64,000 nt of DNA from Cutaneotrichosporon cavernicola (GCF_030864355.1 NC_083396.1:434001-498000); one strand, 5' to 3'; shown: positions 12,470-24,855, counted from the stretch's first letter. Notes: a model not told the origin generated them from the letters alone. Made by a program: numbers and translations.

Positions 12470-13345
12470 ACACTGGACACCAGCTAATGTTGGCAAATAA
12501 TCCTATTCAAGAGCGTTGACGGAAGCAGGCCGAGCAGCCTTGTAGCTTGTAGATGATGTGATGGCCGTCTACACTTCCTCCGGTACTACAAAAGCCGCCA
12601 AGCTCGACCCAAGCGACTTGGAATCTTCCATGAATAGCACAAGTTTCACCAGGAGGCAATCCGAGTTACCGAGCCGCGGGCCGCCAGCAACATCCCTGCA
12701 GAGGCCACCCTCGGAGGCCATTGTGAATGCATTGATTTCGCGGTCCAGCATTCCGACTGGGGCCTAGCATCCGTTTGTATCAGAGACTTCTCCTAAGCTT
12801 GTTTGTGGCTCATCCCAGTGGTTGACATAGTACTATGACGACACTTATTTAACACGGGGGCTAGGTCTCCAGCATCAGGCCAGAACATGGTATGCATCCC
12901 CATTGTAATCCCATTTGACAATGTCTAAATGGCATGGTGAATAGAGGGTACATCTGCGATCTGCGATCTGCGAGTTGGTGGCGCTCGAGACACGGGTCAA
13001 CGTGTCCATCTCGGAGATTGGAGATTGGAGATTGCTGGCAAGTGGACGTGGCAAGGTATGGACCATACCTTTCAGAATAGCTTGATTGGGAGCAATTTAT
13101 AACGAGGCGAATAGCTTTTACTAATGACCTCCACAATCAGATCTTAAAAGGCTGACCAAGTTTGTGTACAGTCTAGGACCCCGGATGCGCCACCCGCACA
13201 CAATCAATCTAAACCTTCTGATAGTCTGACAATGCACCATTCATTGTCTATTGTCTGCAATAACCTGTCTGCGCCTCTTGTTCTTCTCTTGTCATCGCAT
13301 CTGCTTGCCTTTGACGGGTTCATCGCAACTCACATCCGCCGCACG

Positions 13346-14139
13346 ATGGACGACGCAAAGCCAACACAGGTGGCAGCGTCCAAACCTGATGAGGCAGTGC
13401 GCCAGCCGCCTACGACTTCCAGCACACCATCAACCTTCCTCGGGACGTACAGTACTGCCACCCACTACCAAGCTGACGCAGTCTCCACACCTACCGTCGT
13501 CCTTCTCTGGGCCGCGATCCACGTCCTCGTCGTCCTACAGTGTGTGATTCCTGCCTCTTCCTTGATCCCACTACCACTGAACCCCTTCCCTCTGGCTAAC
13601 CCCAGGCCCGACCCCGTCCACCCCTTCCTTCCCCGCTTCCTCTCCTCCCGCCTCTGGTTCGAGCTCCAGGTGCGTTTCCGCCTCGCGCCCCGCGCCCTTG
13701 GAATCGGCGCGACACAGGTATCACTCCGCTGGGCGGCTGCGGGCCCACGCCAATCTATAACCTGGGCCCTACGATATACAAACGAAAACCGGTACGAGGC
13801 CGCGCGATACCTCGTCTGGATGGGAGTTATGCGCGCGTGGACGGCAGTATCGCACATCCAGTACGTCGTTGAGTAGGAATAGAGAGAGAATGAACAAAGG
13901 TTGACGCCAGATCACTACCTGGAAGCAAAGGGCAGATCGCGCGCGCTCTCAGCGTCCCACTCCCGTCTATGGCCGGATCCCACCTCCATATCGGGGAGGT
14001 GTACGGCGCGCTGATCCTGTTGCTGCTGAGCGAGGCGGCGTGGCGGGTCTGCACTGTCACAGCGGCACGGGCTGATGCGGTAGGACGTGGGCTGAGGCTG
14101 GGAGATAAACGCGTCGTTGGACCCATACGCGTGTTATGA
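13346..14139 (+). CDS. Small predicted membrane protein of unknown function
   Basis: Exons 13346-13539, 13606-13860 and 13911-14139 give 225 aa. Introns are 66 and 50 nt, and removal keeps one frame to a TGA at 14139. Residues ~48-65 (TPTVVLLWAAIHVLVVL) and ~179-198 (VYGALILLLLSEAAW) are hydrophobic enough to span a membrane; the N-terminal 45 residues are polar. The middle is Arg/Trp-rich with several aromatic residues. I do not recognise the family. An upstream frame without ATG extends 5' of 13346, but the ATG with context ACGATGG was taken. The MFS gene follows on the same strand about 400 nt away. Confidence 0.65.
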
Positions 14140-14542
14140 GGGAAGGAGTGTTTGTTTAGATAGTAATCTCCTTTTCAAGTAAGTTGAGGCATGTACAACC
14201 ACGGCCAGCAAGAGTTGAGGCGTGGAGAGCCGGCTTCGGCAGACATCGGCATCTGCCGAAATGGGTGAACTGACTCGACCGCTGATGGGATGACGTCGTC
14301 TACATAAGCGAACCACTCGCTCCACCGTCGAGTCGAAAGCCAGCCATCCTCCGGTAGGTGACTCATCAGGATGTCCGGCAACCGAGGATATCAGCGGTCG
14401 ACGACAAAACGAGTGTTTCTTCCAACTCGGCGACAATCTAAAATCGTGTCTTTGTACTCATTCACCACCACGCGCACTCTGCGGATTAACGGTTGACCAC
14501 AGCCCTCTGCGTCCCTTCCAACCAGCTCCCGATTTTGCGTAC
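14140..14542. other. Short intergenic, promoter of the MCT-like transporter
   Basis: About 400 nt between two plus-strand genes. No gene or clear motif was seen; the last 150 nt probably form the promoter and leader of the transporter. Confidence 0.5.
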
Positions 14543-15943
14543 ATGTCCTTGTCCAAACAGGCCGTCCTCGAGGTCGACATCTCGGAGGTACGTCCGACGG
14601 CTCGCGAGCTTGAGGATGGCATCGAGTTGGCCCCTTTGCCCAGCTCCGAACGGTCCAAAGATGTCTTGGCGTCCGACTCCGAAACACCTGCCGCCTCCAC
14701 TGCCGAGGACGCTTCGCACCTTCTCGATGATGAGGCGCCCGACGGCGGCCAACAGGCATGGATCATCGTCGCGTGCTGCACCATTCTCTGCTTCTGGTTC
14801 GTAGGCACGACCTACTCCTGGGGTGTGCTGCAGGGCGCCCTTGTCGCCGATCACCTTGCACCGGCTTCGACGCTCGCATTCGTGGGTAGCATTGCGGTCT
14901 CGATGCTCTCCGCGCTGGCGATCCTCAACTCGCGACTCTTTGGACAGGTCGGCGCGCGCCCCATGGCCCTGGTCGGCGTGGCATTCATGGCCTCGTCGCA
15001 GCTCCTGGCCGGCTTCACAACCAAGAACGTCGGCGGCCTCTTCGTCACCGCTGGGGTGATGATGGGCCTCGGCGTTAGCCTCTGCTTCATGGTCATCTCC
15101 ATCACGCCTTCGCAGTACTTTACGCGGCGCAAGGGCACCGCATTGGGGATCGTGTATTCTGGCGGCGGGTTCGGTGGCGCCATCATCTCACTCGCCCTCG
15201 AAGCGGGCGTACGCCATCTGGGCGTCCCGTGGACCTTCCGCCTCGTCGGCTTCCTCATGCTCGCAACGTGTGTCCCAGCTGCGTGGTTTATCAAGGAGCG
15301 CTTCTCCCCACAGAGGCGCGAGTTTGTCGACTGGTCTCTCTTCAAGAACCTCGACTTTGTCGCGCTCTTCGCGGCTGGCGTACTTGGCACATTCCCACTA
15401 TTCGTGCCGCCATTCTTCCTCCCCCTCTACGCGGCCAGCATGAATCTGAGCACGACGACCGGCGCAATCCTCGTGTGTCTTTTCAACTTTTCATCAGCAC
15501 TTGGCCGCCTCGCAACGGGAGTGCTCTCCGACCGCCTCCTCGGGCCCATCAACACGCTCCTCCTCGTCCTCAGCATCACCTCGCTCTCGCTCCTCGTCCT
15601 ATGGCCCACGTCCGTCTCGCTCGGTCCCCTCATCGTCTTTGTGCTCATCAACGGTGCAGCGTCGGGCGGCTTCTTCGCCATCATGCCCACAGTCGTCTCA
15701 ACCGTCATGGGCACTCAGCGCATGGCTGTCGCTTTTGGCATGATCGTCACGGGCTGGGGTGGGGGTTACCTGATGGGCGCCCCAACCGCCGGTTACCTGC
15801 TGGCGGCGTTTGGTGGAAGCGGCGAAGGGATCAAGGCTTACCGGCCCGCAGTGTTCTGGGCGGGCGCGATGGCTTTGGCGGCGTCAGCCATAGTCGCGGC
15901 GCTCAGGTGGAGGAAAAGCCCACACTGGAGGGTCAGGATGTAG
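14543..15943 (+). CDS. MFS transporter, monocarboxylate-transporter-like
   Basis: A single exon of 466 aa. The N-terminal ~70 residues are polar and acidic (cytosolic). PDGGQQAWIIVACC at about residues 71-84 matches the conserved entry motif of SLC16/MCT-like fungal transporters before TM1. About 12 hydrophobic segments follow, with a loop near residue 250 (KERFSPQRREFVDWS) between the halves. YFTRRKGTALGIVYSGGGFGG after TM5 is typical of the family. Likely a plasma-membrane carrier of carboxylates or related small molecules; the substrate cannot be read from sequence. It has no intron, unlike most neighbours. Confidence 0.9.
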   Translation: MSLSKQAVLEVDISEVRPTARELEDGIELAPLPSSERSKDVLASDSETPAASTAEDASHLLDDEAPDGGQQAWIIVACCTILCFWFVGTTYSWGVLQGALVADHLAPASTLAFVGSIAVSMLSALAILNSRLFGQVGARPMALVGVAFMASSQLLAGFTTKNVGGLFVTAGVMMGLGVSLCFMVISITPSQYFTRRKGTALGIVYSGGGFGGAIISLALEAGVRHLGVPWTFRLVGFLMLATCVPAAWFIKERFSPQRREFVDWSLFKNLDFVALFAAGVLGTFPLFVPPFFLPLYAASMNLSTTTGAILVCLFNFSSALGRLATGVLSDRLLGPINTLLLVLSITSLSLLVLWPTSVSLGPLIVFVLINGAASGGFFAIMPTVVSTVMGTQRMAVAFGMIVTGWGGGYLMGAPTAGYLLAAFGGSGEGIKAYRPAVFWAGAMALAASAIVAALRWRKSPHWRVRM

Positions 15944-17681
15944 GCAGTGGCTGGCACCCTGGGGGCTGGGGGTTGTCGGTTGCCGGTGCGAACGGCGTCG
16001 GCCGAAACGCCACGAAGCCGGCGCGAACGGGCTAGACGTCGGCCAGATGTCGGCCAGAGTTCCTGGCCTGTGCTTCTACTAACAATAGCCGCTTGGGCAC
16101 CTCTGATGTGGCTGTGCCGGGACGTGCGCGCCAGGCCACAGCCCATGCGTCTCATCTCGCACTTGTCTTGGCAGAGTTCCGGCCATACCAGCACCTGGTA
16201 GCTTGTCGATATATGAAGTGTTTTTGTCAGCCTACATCATCTTGCTACAGCTCACGCCTCAAGCGGCCCCACTCCTGAAGTGGGGGGAATGCCAGGCCAG
16301 AAGCATATCTGCCCGGAATGGAAGCTCCCCGCCAGTAGAATCTCTACTTGGGGTGCCTCGGGTCATCGGGGTTTGTCACGCGTTATCTCATCTCCCCCAC
16401 CCACCCCAACGCCCTGGCCTAGGCCAGGTCCGAACAACGTTGCCTCATGTCGGCGTCGACATGCCTGCCGTCCCCGAATGCTCCACCGTCACGCGTGTGC
16501 GCGTCAACAGTGCCTCCGAGATTGTTGACAGGTGACGGGTCCGCATCGGGGAGTTATCATCATGCAGCCAGAACAAGCAGGGCAGGGCTTCGCGGTCTTT
16601 GGGTCATCTGAATGACATGTCATCTGCCCTTCCATTCACGCGGTACATTCAAGTGGTACGCGGTGGCCCGTGCACAAGTTCAACTGCGCGTCCAACCAGC
16701 GCCCTCTGATACCCTCTGACGCTAAACGCCATTCATCATCCGACCCTGCCCTCTAGTACGCCATGTCTTTCCTTCCCCCTCATGTCAAGTCGCCCGTCAC
16801 GCCGCACGTACCCGCTCATGGCGGTGTGACAGTGTGACAGTCACAGCGGGGAACAAAGGAGACGTACGGCGTGTGGGCAACGTGCGTTTTTTTCTCGAAT
16901 GCACCGATGGAGTTGGAGTTGGACATGAGTGCCAGGTTGGGATGTGTCCATCTCACGGGCATTGGTCATTGCGATTCGAGGACGAGAGTGCACCACTTGA
17001 ATGGATAGCAAGGGGCAGGGGCGTGGCCAGCGCGGGAGACAAAAGAGACACGGTAGAGCACTGATGCACGGGCGACTAACCACCCCCCGATCAGTACAAT
17101 GGTCTTTCCATTAGAACTAGGCAAGTGGTTGATTATGAATTGTATTATCCTTTAAATGTTACCCCCCCGCGTGTTTCTTTCCCTTTGATTGTATCGAGTT
17201 ACGGAATTAATGGATACTGAATGCTGAATAGACCCCAACAATTCACACTCTGTCTCACAACACTGCAAACACCTCTTCTCATCAACCATCACCCCTTCGC
17301 CATCGCCATCCCTTGTCCTCTTCATCATTGTCCCTTCATCTCGTCCACATATTCTCATCTTCACATCTTTCCCACTCTTATACTCGGAAACACCAGACTT
17401 GGAACCCACCGCCCCAGCCCAGACACTTTCTGTCGTCCACAGACACGCGTGTGCCTTTCAATCTGCGCCTTCCCCCCACCCTTCGTCCAGCCACCAGAGT
17501 TCCACTACTCCAACCCATCCACCCATCCACCCATTCACCCATCCACCCATTCACCCACCCTCGTGCGCCCCGCACCTTTCACTCGCTCTCGCCTGGTCGC
17601 GACGACTACACATAAGTCTCTGCGCTGGCCGTGGATCCCACTTCAACAACACTGTCCCGGCCATCCACCACACCCGCGGCT
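15944..17681. other. Intergenic, with CT-rich leader of byr4 at its right end
   Basis: No gene is supported in 15944-17200. About 17220-17640 is a strong CT/CA-rich tract with repeated CCCATCCAC units (about 17515-17560), which reads as the promoter and leader of the byr4 gene. Frames inside it are low-complexity shadows. Confidence 0.5.
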
Positions 17682-20550
17682 ATGCCCATCCCTCCTTCCA
17701 GTGGATGGGCCGCGCTCGCGGACGACTGGTCCGATGACCCATCCTTTGACTTTGACGACGGCGGCATGCTCCCCACCTCGAGTCCCGCGTCGAGCAGCAG
17801 CCGTTCGTCACGTCAATCTCGTGAGAGGAAACTTAGCGGCTCGCCCCTGCGTCAGATGCACCTCAAGGACATAATAGAAGACGACTTTGTGCTCGACGAC
17901 AACGCGTTCGACGACGGGCCACCTACGCTCAAGAGCCGCATCCCCCTCCCCGTCCACTCCACATCACCCACCACATCCACCCTTCTGCGCAAGGGCGACT
18001 CGCCTACATCGACATTACGCCGTAAAGACTCGTCGCCCCGCACAAACATGAAGACACTAACACTCAACGCTACCATCATGGGCGCAGGGCCAAAGGGTGT
18101 TGGTGTCATCACTCGACTGGGTTCAGGCCCAGGCAACAAGGTGGTGTCGAGCAGCAACGTCAAGGCCAAGGCCGGTGCCATCGAGAAGGCTTGGGAGGCC
18201 GACCTCGACTTTGATTCGTCGTTCGACGGCCTCACGAGCAGCATTGGCTCGGGAGGCGGCAGCCTCAAGCTCAAACTCCAGCCCAAGAGCTTATCGGCCC
18301 AGCTCGCAGATATGGACGCACTAGACGACTTTCCCGACCTTGACGATGCGGACCAGGACACGCTCAAGGCTAGCGCGACGCTCAAGGCCAAGCTGCCGCC
18401 CCCACGAAGGAGAGATGATCAGGCTACGGTCAAACCCAAAGCCAAGTCACAGCCGGTCCAAGCGCCGAAAGCAGAGGACGATGACCTGGAGGACGATCTC
18501 GTCCTCCCGCTCAACCTCACCAACCTCACTCTTGCGACTGGGAGCCAACCTGTACGCAAATTGCGCCCACGCACATCGATGGCCTCGACGGCTACCACCG
18601 CTACCACCGCTACCACCGCTACTACCGCTACCGACTGGGACGCGCCGACTACACCTTCTACCACGGGGCGCAAAAGTATCGTCGGTGCCTTCTCCTGGGG
18701 AGACGAGAGCCCGAGTCGTGGCCGCCACTCTGAAACATCCATGACTAGCGTTTCTGACGGTCCCGAGCGCGACTCGTTCAAGAACAATCACGACATGGAT
18801 GACGAAGACTATGAGGATGGTCTCGTGCTTCCTGACGCATCCTTCTTCGCATCCCGTAACGCTAATACGCTCAACCAGATCCTAGATCGCAAGCGCAAGC
18901 AGCAGTACGCTCCTCCCCCGCCACCGCCACTACCTCAGCGCGCCGACGACTCGTTCGAGGATGGGATCGTGTTCGACAACCCGCGCGCCGAGCTCACTCA
19001 CCGCCGGTTGGAGAAGAACCGGCGGAACCGCACAATACCCACCCCATTCCTGCTCGGCGCCGACCGCAAGAAGGCCGAGGCGTCCAAGCTCGGCCACCCC
19101 TTCCCCTTCCCGCCGCCCCCTATGCCGCCCAGTGCGGCGCCTCCTCAGCGAGCACGGAGCCCAGGCGGCAGCCTACGCTCAAACTCGGGCAAGACGCGGC
19201 CTGAGAGCCCGTTCTTCCGATCGGGGACACGATCGCGGCGTACATCGGAGAATTCGATGCAACCTCCGCCTGTACCGCCACTACCATCGCGCGTGACCGC
19301 GCCGAACCTCATCGCTCCGAGCACGCCGCATCGCCTACGAACGCAGAAGAGCCAACACAACCTGGTTCCGTCGCCGTCGCCGACGCTTGCGCGCAAGCAG
19401 TCACTCGCGTCCATGCAGGACGCGATCGCGAGCGGGCACAGGCCATCCGAGTTGCCCCAGCACCCGCCGCTACCTATCATGCCTGGCGAGAAGCCTGGCA
19501 GCAGACTCACGATGCCGACTTCGAGCAGCCTTGCAAAGATGCGCCCGCCTGTCAACACGACCTTCAATCGTAACAAGATTCGTACGATGGAGATGCCGCG
19601 ACGCACCAAGCAATGGGGTGATGGCACTGAACTAGACGGCCTCGAAGACCTCCGCGTTGACGACGACGCCAAGTCGCCGCGCAGCACTGGGTCCAAGTCG
19701 CCATACTCGACATTGCGAGGTCGGAAATGTGGGTCGTTGAGTTGTAATGGAGCTGACCACAGCCTTTGACCGCGCAATGGCCAAGCAGCCGCCGACGCCT
19801 ACGGCCGCGAGCTTCAAGGCCGAGGAGAAGGACAAAGAAAAGAAAAAGCGCCGCCAGCGCAAGCCCGCACTCAACCTCATCCGTAATCTCGGCGCGACGG
19901 ACAAGCCCAGGACTGTCGGCGAGATGACCTGGAACCCGCGCACAAGCCGGTGGGAGGGTAACGAGGGGGTGCTGCGCGACTTTGACGCCGTGGCGTCCAG
20001 CACCAGGCCGGCGCTCATCTCGCACTTCACCGGGAGCTCGGTCGCGTCGTCGCCTCACTCGAGCGCGCCACAGGCGCGAATCTTTGGGGACATGAAGTTT
20101 GACCCAGAGCGCATGTGCTGGGTATCGCTGCTGCCGCCAGAAGAGGTCGAACCGGACCCGTTCGCTGACATGGCCGACGACGAGGAGAGCATATCTAGCG
20201 CTGGAGGTTCGGGGACGATCCGGGCACTCCCGCACAAGCTGGTCAACATCGGCATCAGCTCGAGGTTCGTGAGCGACACGAGCGTCGGCACGGGCCTCAC
20301 TGCCACGAGCGGCACGACAGGCTACACTGGACTTAGCACTCTCACAAGTGCAAGCTGGGAGGAGCGCGCGCCGCTGCGCACCGAGATGCCCGAGTTGTGG
20401 GCCGAGTGCCGTGAGGCCGAGGACCGGCACCGACGCGAGATGCGTGGCTGGGTCCTACGCCCCGTACAGACCCAGAGCGACATGCGCGACAGAGAGAGGC
20501 GTGAGGAGAAGCGTTTGTGGGAGGTGCGGAACCTTGCACTACGCAGCTAG
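17682..20550 (+). CDS. byr4: Byr4/Bfa1-like subunit of the septation-network GAP
   Basis: Exons 17682-19719 and 19763-20550 give 941 aa across a 43-nt intron with a CTGAC branch site. In fission yeast Byr4 with Cdc16 forms the GAP for the Spg1 GTPase at the spindle pole, restraining cytokinesis. Visible family features are acidic DDF/DDNAFDDG and EDGIVFDN motifs in the N-terminal two thirds, and the paired C-terminal motifs GEMTWNPRTSRWEG (exon 2) and GDMKFDPERMCWV followed by an acidic stretch. Much of the protein is Ser/Pro/Thr-rich and probably disordered, with a Thr/Ala run from a 9-nt repeat. The start is the ATG at 17682; the frame opens earlier only with a GTG. It converges with the CHY gene. 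Confidence 0.8.
18592..18633 (+). repeat. In-frame 9-nt tandem repeat in byr4
   Basis: Units of GCTACCACC, about 4.7 copies with one change, encode Ala-Thr-Thr runs inside Byr4. Length variation would keep the frame. Confidence 0.9.
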
Positions 20551-20810
20551 CAGCCATATAGAGGCCCATAACGATTTGGGATATCCCGTGTACACCTAGT
20601 TGACGACTTATGACAATGCATGTACTACAAGGGAGATGCGTCGGATGATATCAAGAAATAGGTCGTGTAGGACCGAGGCGCCGAGGTGCAGAGCGCGTGC
20701 CGCGCGCGGGGACGCCGCTGCGCACGCGGACACCGCTCGGCGCGGTGCATATCACGTGAGCCGACGTGAGCACAGGCTGGCCTCATCAGCTACGCGGTTA
20801 ACGTGATGCG

Positions 20811-21785
20811 TTATTGGCGGCCAAACGCCTGGCTGTAGTCGAAGCGCTCGACGCGGTCCGTGGTGTCGCGGCTGAATAGGCTGCGCCCGTCGCGCTCCTT
20901 CTCACGGTCGTCCTTGAGCATGCGGTTGTCGACACGCGCGTCTTCGCCCTCCACGCCGATCATCGCCTTTGGCTCCTTGGCATCAACAACCTGCTGTTAG
21001 TCCTCGGCTACGACGAATCAGCGAGTAGAGAGCACTCACGAAATGGTTGTCGCAGTGTGGGCAGTACTCGTCCGATTCCTCCATCTCGCGCGCGTCCTTG
21101 CGGAACGCCTTCTTGCACTGCGCGTCAGCTCTCGTCATTTGGGCCGCCTCTATTGACTCACCTTCTTGCAGAGGAAGACCATCTCAAACGTCTTGCGCAG
21201 CTGGTGGTCCTCCCTTTCTGCGTGGCACTCTGGACACTGTTGTTAGTGACTGCTAGTAACCAACTCGCTCGTTCCACCAAGCTCAGCTGGTAAGCACAAG
21301 GGAAGGCACGAGTTCGGTTACAGTGGCCATAACATTGTCGAGGATGGTGGCGAGGAAGGTCCTCTCCCGCCCATGCTCAAGCGCTTTGCCGCAGTGCGTG
21401 CTGACACGGTGCAGTTCGCCGCTCCGGCAAGCACTCGCGCGCAGGAATCGCTCACTGACGGCACTTTTTCGCCAAACCGCCTAGCACCAACCACAAGGAA
21501 GGTGCGGGTGCGCAGTGCGTCACCAGCATCGCGATCGAGGAGCTCCATCTAGGTCTGCGCCGCACGTGTTCCGGCTTCGGCGTACTACGCGGACCGCAGT
21601 TCCGCAGCCTCATCGCGGCCAGCGCCAATTCCCTCCCACCTTTCTCCATTGCAGCCGAGCCGGATGCAGACTCACGTCAAACCACTTTTGGCAGCACGGC
21701 GCGCGGATTGCTACCTGCGCGTTGAGCACGTGCTTGCTGCGACGTCAGTCTCTCGGTCGCAAGGTGGATTCGCCACCCACCACAT
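20811..21785 (-). CDS. CHY-type zinc-finger protein, 132 aa
   Basis: Exons (minus strand) 21785-21781, 21736-21676, 21236-21162, 21117-21040 and 20990-20811. The joined protein starts MCKHVLNAQVAIRAPCCQKW and contains the full CHY ligand set: C2, H4, C16, C17, C23, C26, H27, H33, then CKKC (45/48) and CPHC (66/69). The C-terminal ~60 residues are charged. CHY fingers bind zinc in E3 ligases (RCHY1) and in yeast Hot13; stand-alone fungal forms have no settled role. The first coding exon is only ATG-TG, and a 44-nt intron precedes the rest. The third exon is reached over a 439-nt intron, far longer than the others (44, 44, 49 nt). The exact ligand spacing makes the model strong. Confidence 0.85.
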
Positions 21786-22774
21786 TGTCAGTTGGGTTAG
21801 GGGAAGGTGAGCGGGGCTGACTGAACTTTTCGTTTCGGGGGCCAAATTGCACAGCTGAGCAAGCAGTAACGTCAGGCTCGAGGTAATGGGTGGTGTGCGG
21901 CTGGAGAAGGGGAATTGGGGAATTGGAGTGGCGAGCCTGGCGAGGAGAAGGCCGCGAAGACGGCGTTGGGTGGCGATTCTTTGTTGACGAGTTGCAAGAT
22001 GGAGAGGCTGCTTGATGGGGCTGATGGTAGAGTGGTTGAGTGAGACGTGACACGCGTCGCCGATCTCGGACCCCCGTCCGCCCTGCGCCTTTGCAGCGCG
22101 GCCTGGACGGGTGTGGACACCTTCAACTCAGGAACCCCGGAGATTCCGCTGCTGATGTAATACTCGCGTGGATATTTTGACAGGGAAAAAAAAAAAACAT
22201 GTCAGTGGTAGTGGAAAAGAAGGCGTCAATGTAGGGTACATGTGCTCGTGTGCTCTGAACTTGACGTCCGCTCATGCCGCGACATGCGGCCCTGTTACCC
22301 TCAAGGTTCCGAGACGGGGCACAGGTGGGCTCGTACCTCGTACGCGGGGACGCGGGCCTGAAGTGCTCAGGCGATACGGCGGTAGTATGAAATAATGCGG
22401 TCACACTTCGGAGGTGGGCACAAACCCCAAGCGACATATTACATCCCCTCATCTAGGGTTTTGTGGACACATGTCATCAACCTCTTACCTTCTACCTGTG
22501 TACTGACGTACCCGTACCTACTGTCCTGGCGTTGTCAACAGTTGGAATGTCAGGCTCGTCTTAAAGGCCGTCTAAGCCAGTAGTCCACTCCTCGCCTCCC
22601 ATCCCTCGTGACCAACACCGCCGTCCTTGTCGTCAATGTCAACTATACATTCACTTGGGTTGCTCCCTTCCCATTATCAACTGTACACTTGATCACTTGC
22701 ATATACATTATCCACTGTTCACCAAAGTACTGCCATCATCATCATCATCGCGCCCTAACAAGCGCCCCTCCACT
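21786..22774. promoter_or_regulatory. Divergent intergenic between CHY gene and 533-aa gene
   Basis: About 990 nt shared by a minus-strand and a plus-strand gene. About 22600-22774 is C/A-rich leader for the plus-strand gene with an ATCATC run near 22737. About 21790-22100 probably holds the leader of the CHY gene. An A run lies near 22186-22198. No defined operator recognised. Confidence 0.45.
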
Positions 22775-24855
22775 ATGGAGGAAGAACAAACCGCCCAGTT
22801 ATTCTCGGCGTTTGCACACCTACAACCACAATCCATCACAAACGAAGACCTAGCGACTCTCGACGGCTGGTCTAACGATCAACTCAAGCACGAAGTCATC
22901 CGCCTCCGCCGCATGATTGCCAACGTAGGCGGCATGCCAAACCACGCCCAGGCACACATCCACACCCATAACCACCACGTCCAACCGCCACCCGGCCTGG
23001 GCAACGTCAACCACTCTGTCGGCGTCGGTGTCGGTCACAGTGCCGGGCAAATGACATCTTTACCCCAGGACATGGGTCTCGACCGCATGGGGCAGCCACA
23101 GGAGCTTCTTCAGCAGCTTCCACCATACGGCTACGTTCATTCCATGTCCCCTGTAATGGCAGAGCAGCATACGCCAACCCACTCAAACTCGTCCGTTGAA
23201 CATCATGTACGCAAACGTTCATACACTGAAGTGCTATCTCCTGCCGCGGGAGGTACACCAGGAGGACCCGTGCGCGGTAAACGGCCGCCGCGTCACGACA
23301 CTGGCACTGGCAAGCGTATCGAACGCCTGCGTCGTGTCGAGTTGCAGCGAGCGATTCGAACGAAAATGCGGTGCATGATGGGCATTGGGCCCGATGACGA
23401 CCTCCCACAGCCTTCAGAAGGAGATGTTGGAACGGTGGGGTGGGTCCCGTCATGGACCGCGGGCGTTGGCGACACACGCAATTCAGAGGTGAGTCGACTG
23501 GAACATGTGCACAAGAAGCTTCCATGACGTTGGGGGATGGTGATGGGAAGACGGGCGAGCCACGGCGTCATGAGGTGGCGCGAATAGACGCCGTGGCGGC
23601 GTGGGGTCCTAGTTGCTCGTGAGAGTGCAATGTAGGCTCCGAAAGCCTTGAGGTGACGACGAAGCTCCTGCCCAGTTTTTTTTTTATTCAAGAGGGCATC
23701 ATTGTGGAGTCCAGGATAAAAATATGTGACTTCACCTCGATGCGTCCCAACCTAGCAGTCGCGACTACGTGCGGGGCTTCCCAAGCTGCTCCACTGCATT
23801 GGACACAGGCTAACAGTTGCAGTGGCTCGACCATGTCATGTCCAGCTTTATCGGCGAGGCCACGAACTTCCACCAGTGGACCAAAGTTCCCCCAGAGGAT
23901 CTTGAGCCAGAAACCGTAAAGGTAAGTGATGGCCACGTTCCCAGTTACGGTCTGCATGACATCCAACTGCCCTATTCTCTCACATGATCAGTCTCCTGAC
24001 AAACAGGCTGCGGCACGCACCGCGTTCCAGAATTTTGCCAAACGATATCTGGCAGATGTCGATCCGAAGCAGGCCAAGAAGCAGCAGAAATATGTGAAGA
24101 ATAGGAGGCGGTGGGCACGTAAGGATCTGGTGAGTATTGTCGGCGTCTGGATGCTGTTTCGGGCAAGTCACATCCACTGACGAGAACAGAAGCAGAAGCG
24201 CCGTGCCAAGGCGGCCCAGGACCCTTCGTTTGGTGAGACACACCTTCCTCCGTCAGCTCTTCACATCGACTACATGTCGAGTGAGTACTCGAGCCCCGGC
24301 GAGGACGCCGAGGATGAGGACGGCTTGGAGACGCAGCGCAAGAGATATTGGATGGAAATGCTGCAAACGCGCTCACCGGACGGCATCAACAGCAAGGGCG
24401 GCAAGGGTGGGTGGGCTGAAGGCGTGAGCGAGAAGGTCCTAGAGGTGCGGTCGCCAACATGGCGCTCGGGACGCCTAGACCACATCTATCGCCGCCTCGA
24501 CACCCTCTCGGCAGCACAGGCTGCCATGCGCGCGACTCCGGCAGCGCAACAGGCTGCGTCGAGTAAAGCTGGGTCGGGCACTCGGCTGGGTCACGTCGCG
24601 CCCTCGCACCAGCGATTCGCGATGCCGAGCGAGCTGGCGCGGCGGGGTCATGCTCCCCGCGATTTGGGCGAGCCCTGGATGTGGGCGAGCGGCCAGGTAG
24701 GCCTATGGCCTGAGCCGGGCATGGACGACTTCAACGGACGGGCGCGAGATGCCGTGGCCGCAGCCGTGGAGGCTGCACGGCGGGGAGTGAGTGGCGAGGG
24801 GGTTGACCCTTGCGGCGTCGAGGCGCTGGTCGAGGGCTGGACGGATGCTGCATAG
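22775..24855 (+). CDS. Conserved-looking protein of unknown function, 533 aa, possible nuclear regulator
   Basis: Exons 22775-23488, 23823-23921, 24007-24129 and 24190-24855; introns are 334, 85 and 60 nt. Residues ~1-60 contain a helix with DQLKHEVIRLRRMIANVGG that could form a short coiled coil. A His/Pro/Gln-rich linker follows, then a basic segment KRIERLRRVELQRAIRTKMR and MGIGPDDDLPQPSE (about 190-215). Exons 2-3 add an aromatic and Lys-rich helical block (NFAKRYLADVDPKQAKKQQ). The basic, His-rich make-up suggests a nuclear protein; no named domain is recognised. The intron 2 acceptor was placed at 24006, after CTGACAAACAG; an upstream in-frame AG would add five residues. Confidence 0.65.

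Larger units (their letters stand above)
9514..13345. other. Gene-poor stretch
   Basis: Lower-GC, stop-rich DNA between the 1,122-aa gene and the membrane-protein gene. About 9514-9830 is probably the promoter of the former. About 11785-11945 is a strong CT-rich tract like the leaders of real genes and may start the small transcript listed at 12251. Short tandem runs occur at about 12955-12972 (GATCTGC-like) and 13011-13034 (GGAGATT units). The TGGTAGCTCAG string near 10911 resembles a tRNA D-arm, but no tRNA can be folded. Confidence 0.4.

Noticed and set aside
21401..21649. Frame at 21452-21649 as the N-terminus of the CHY protein
   Set aside because: It gives degenerate zinc ligands. The exons at 21785-21781 and 21736-21676 supply the exact MCKH and CC motifs.
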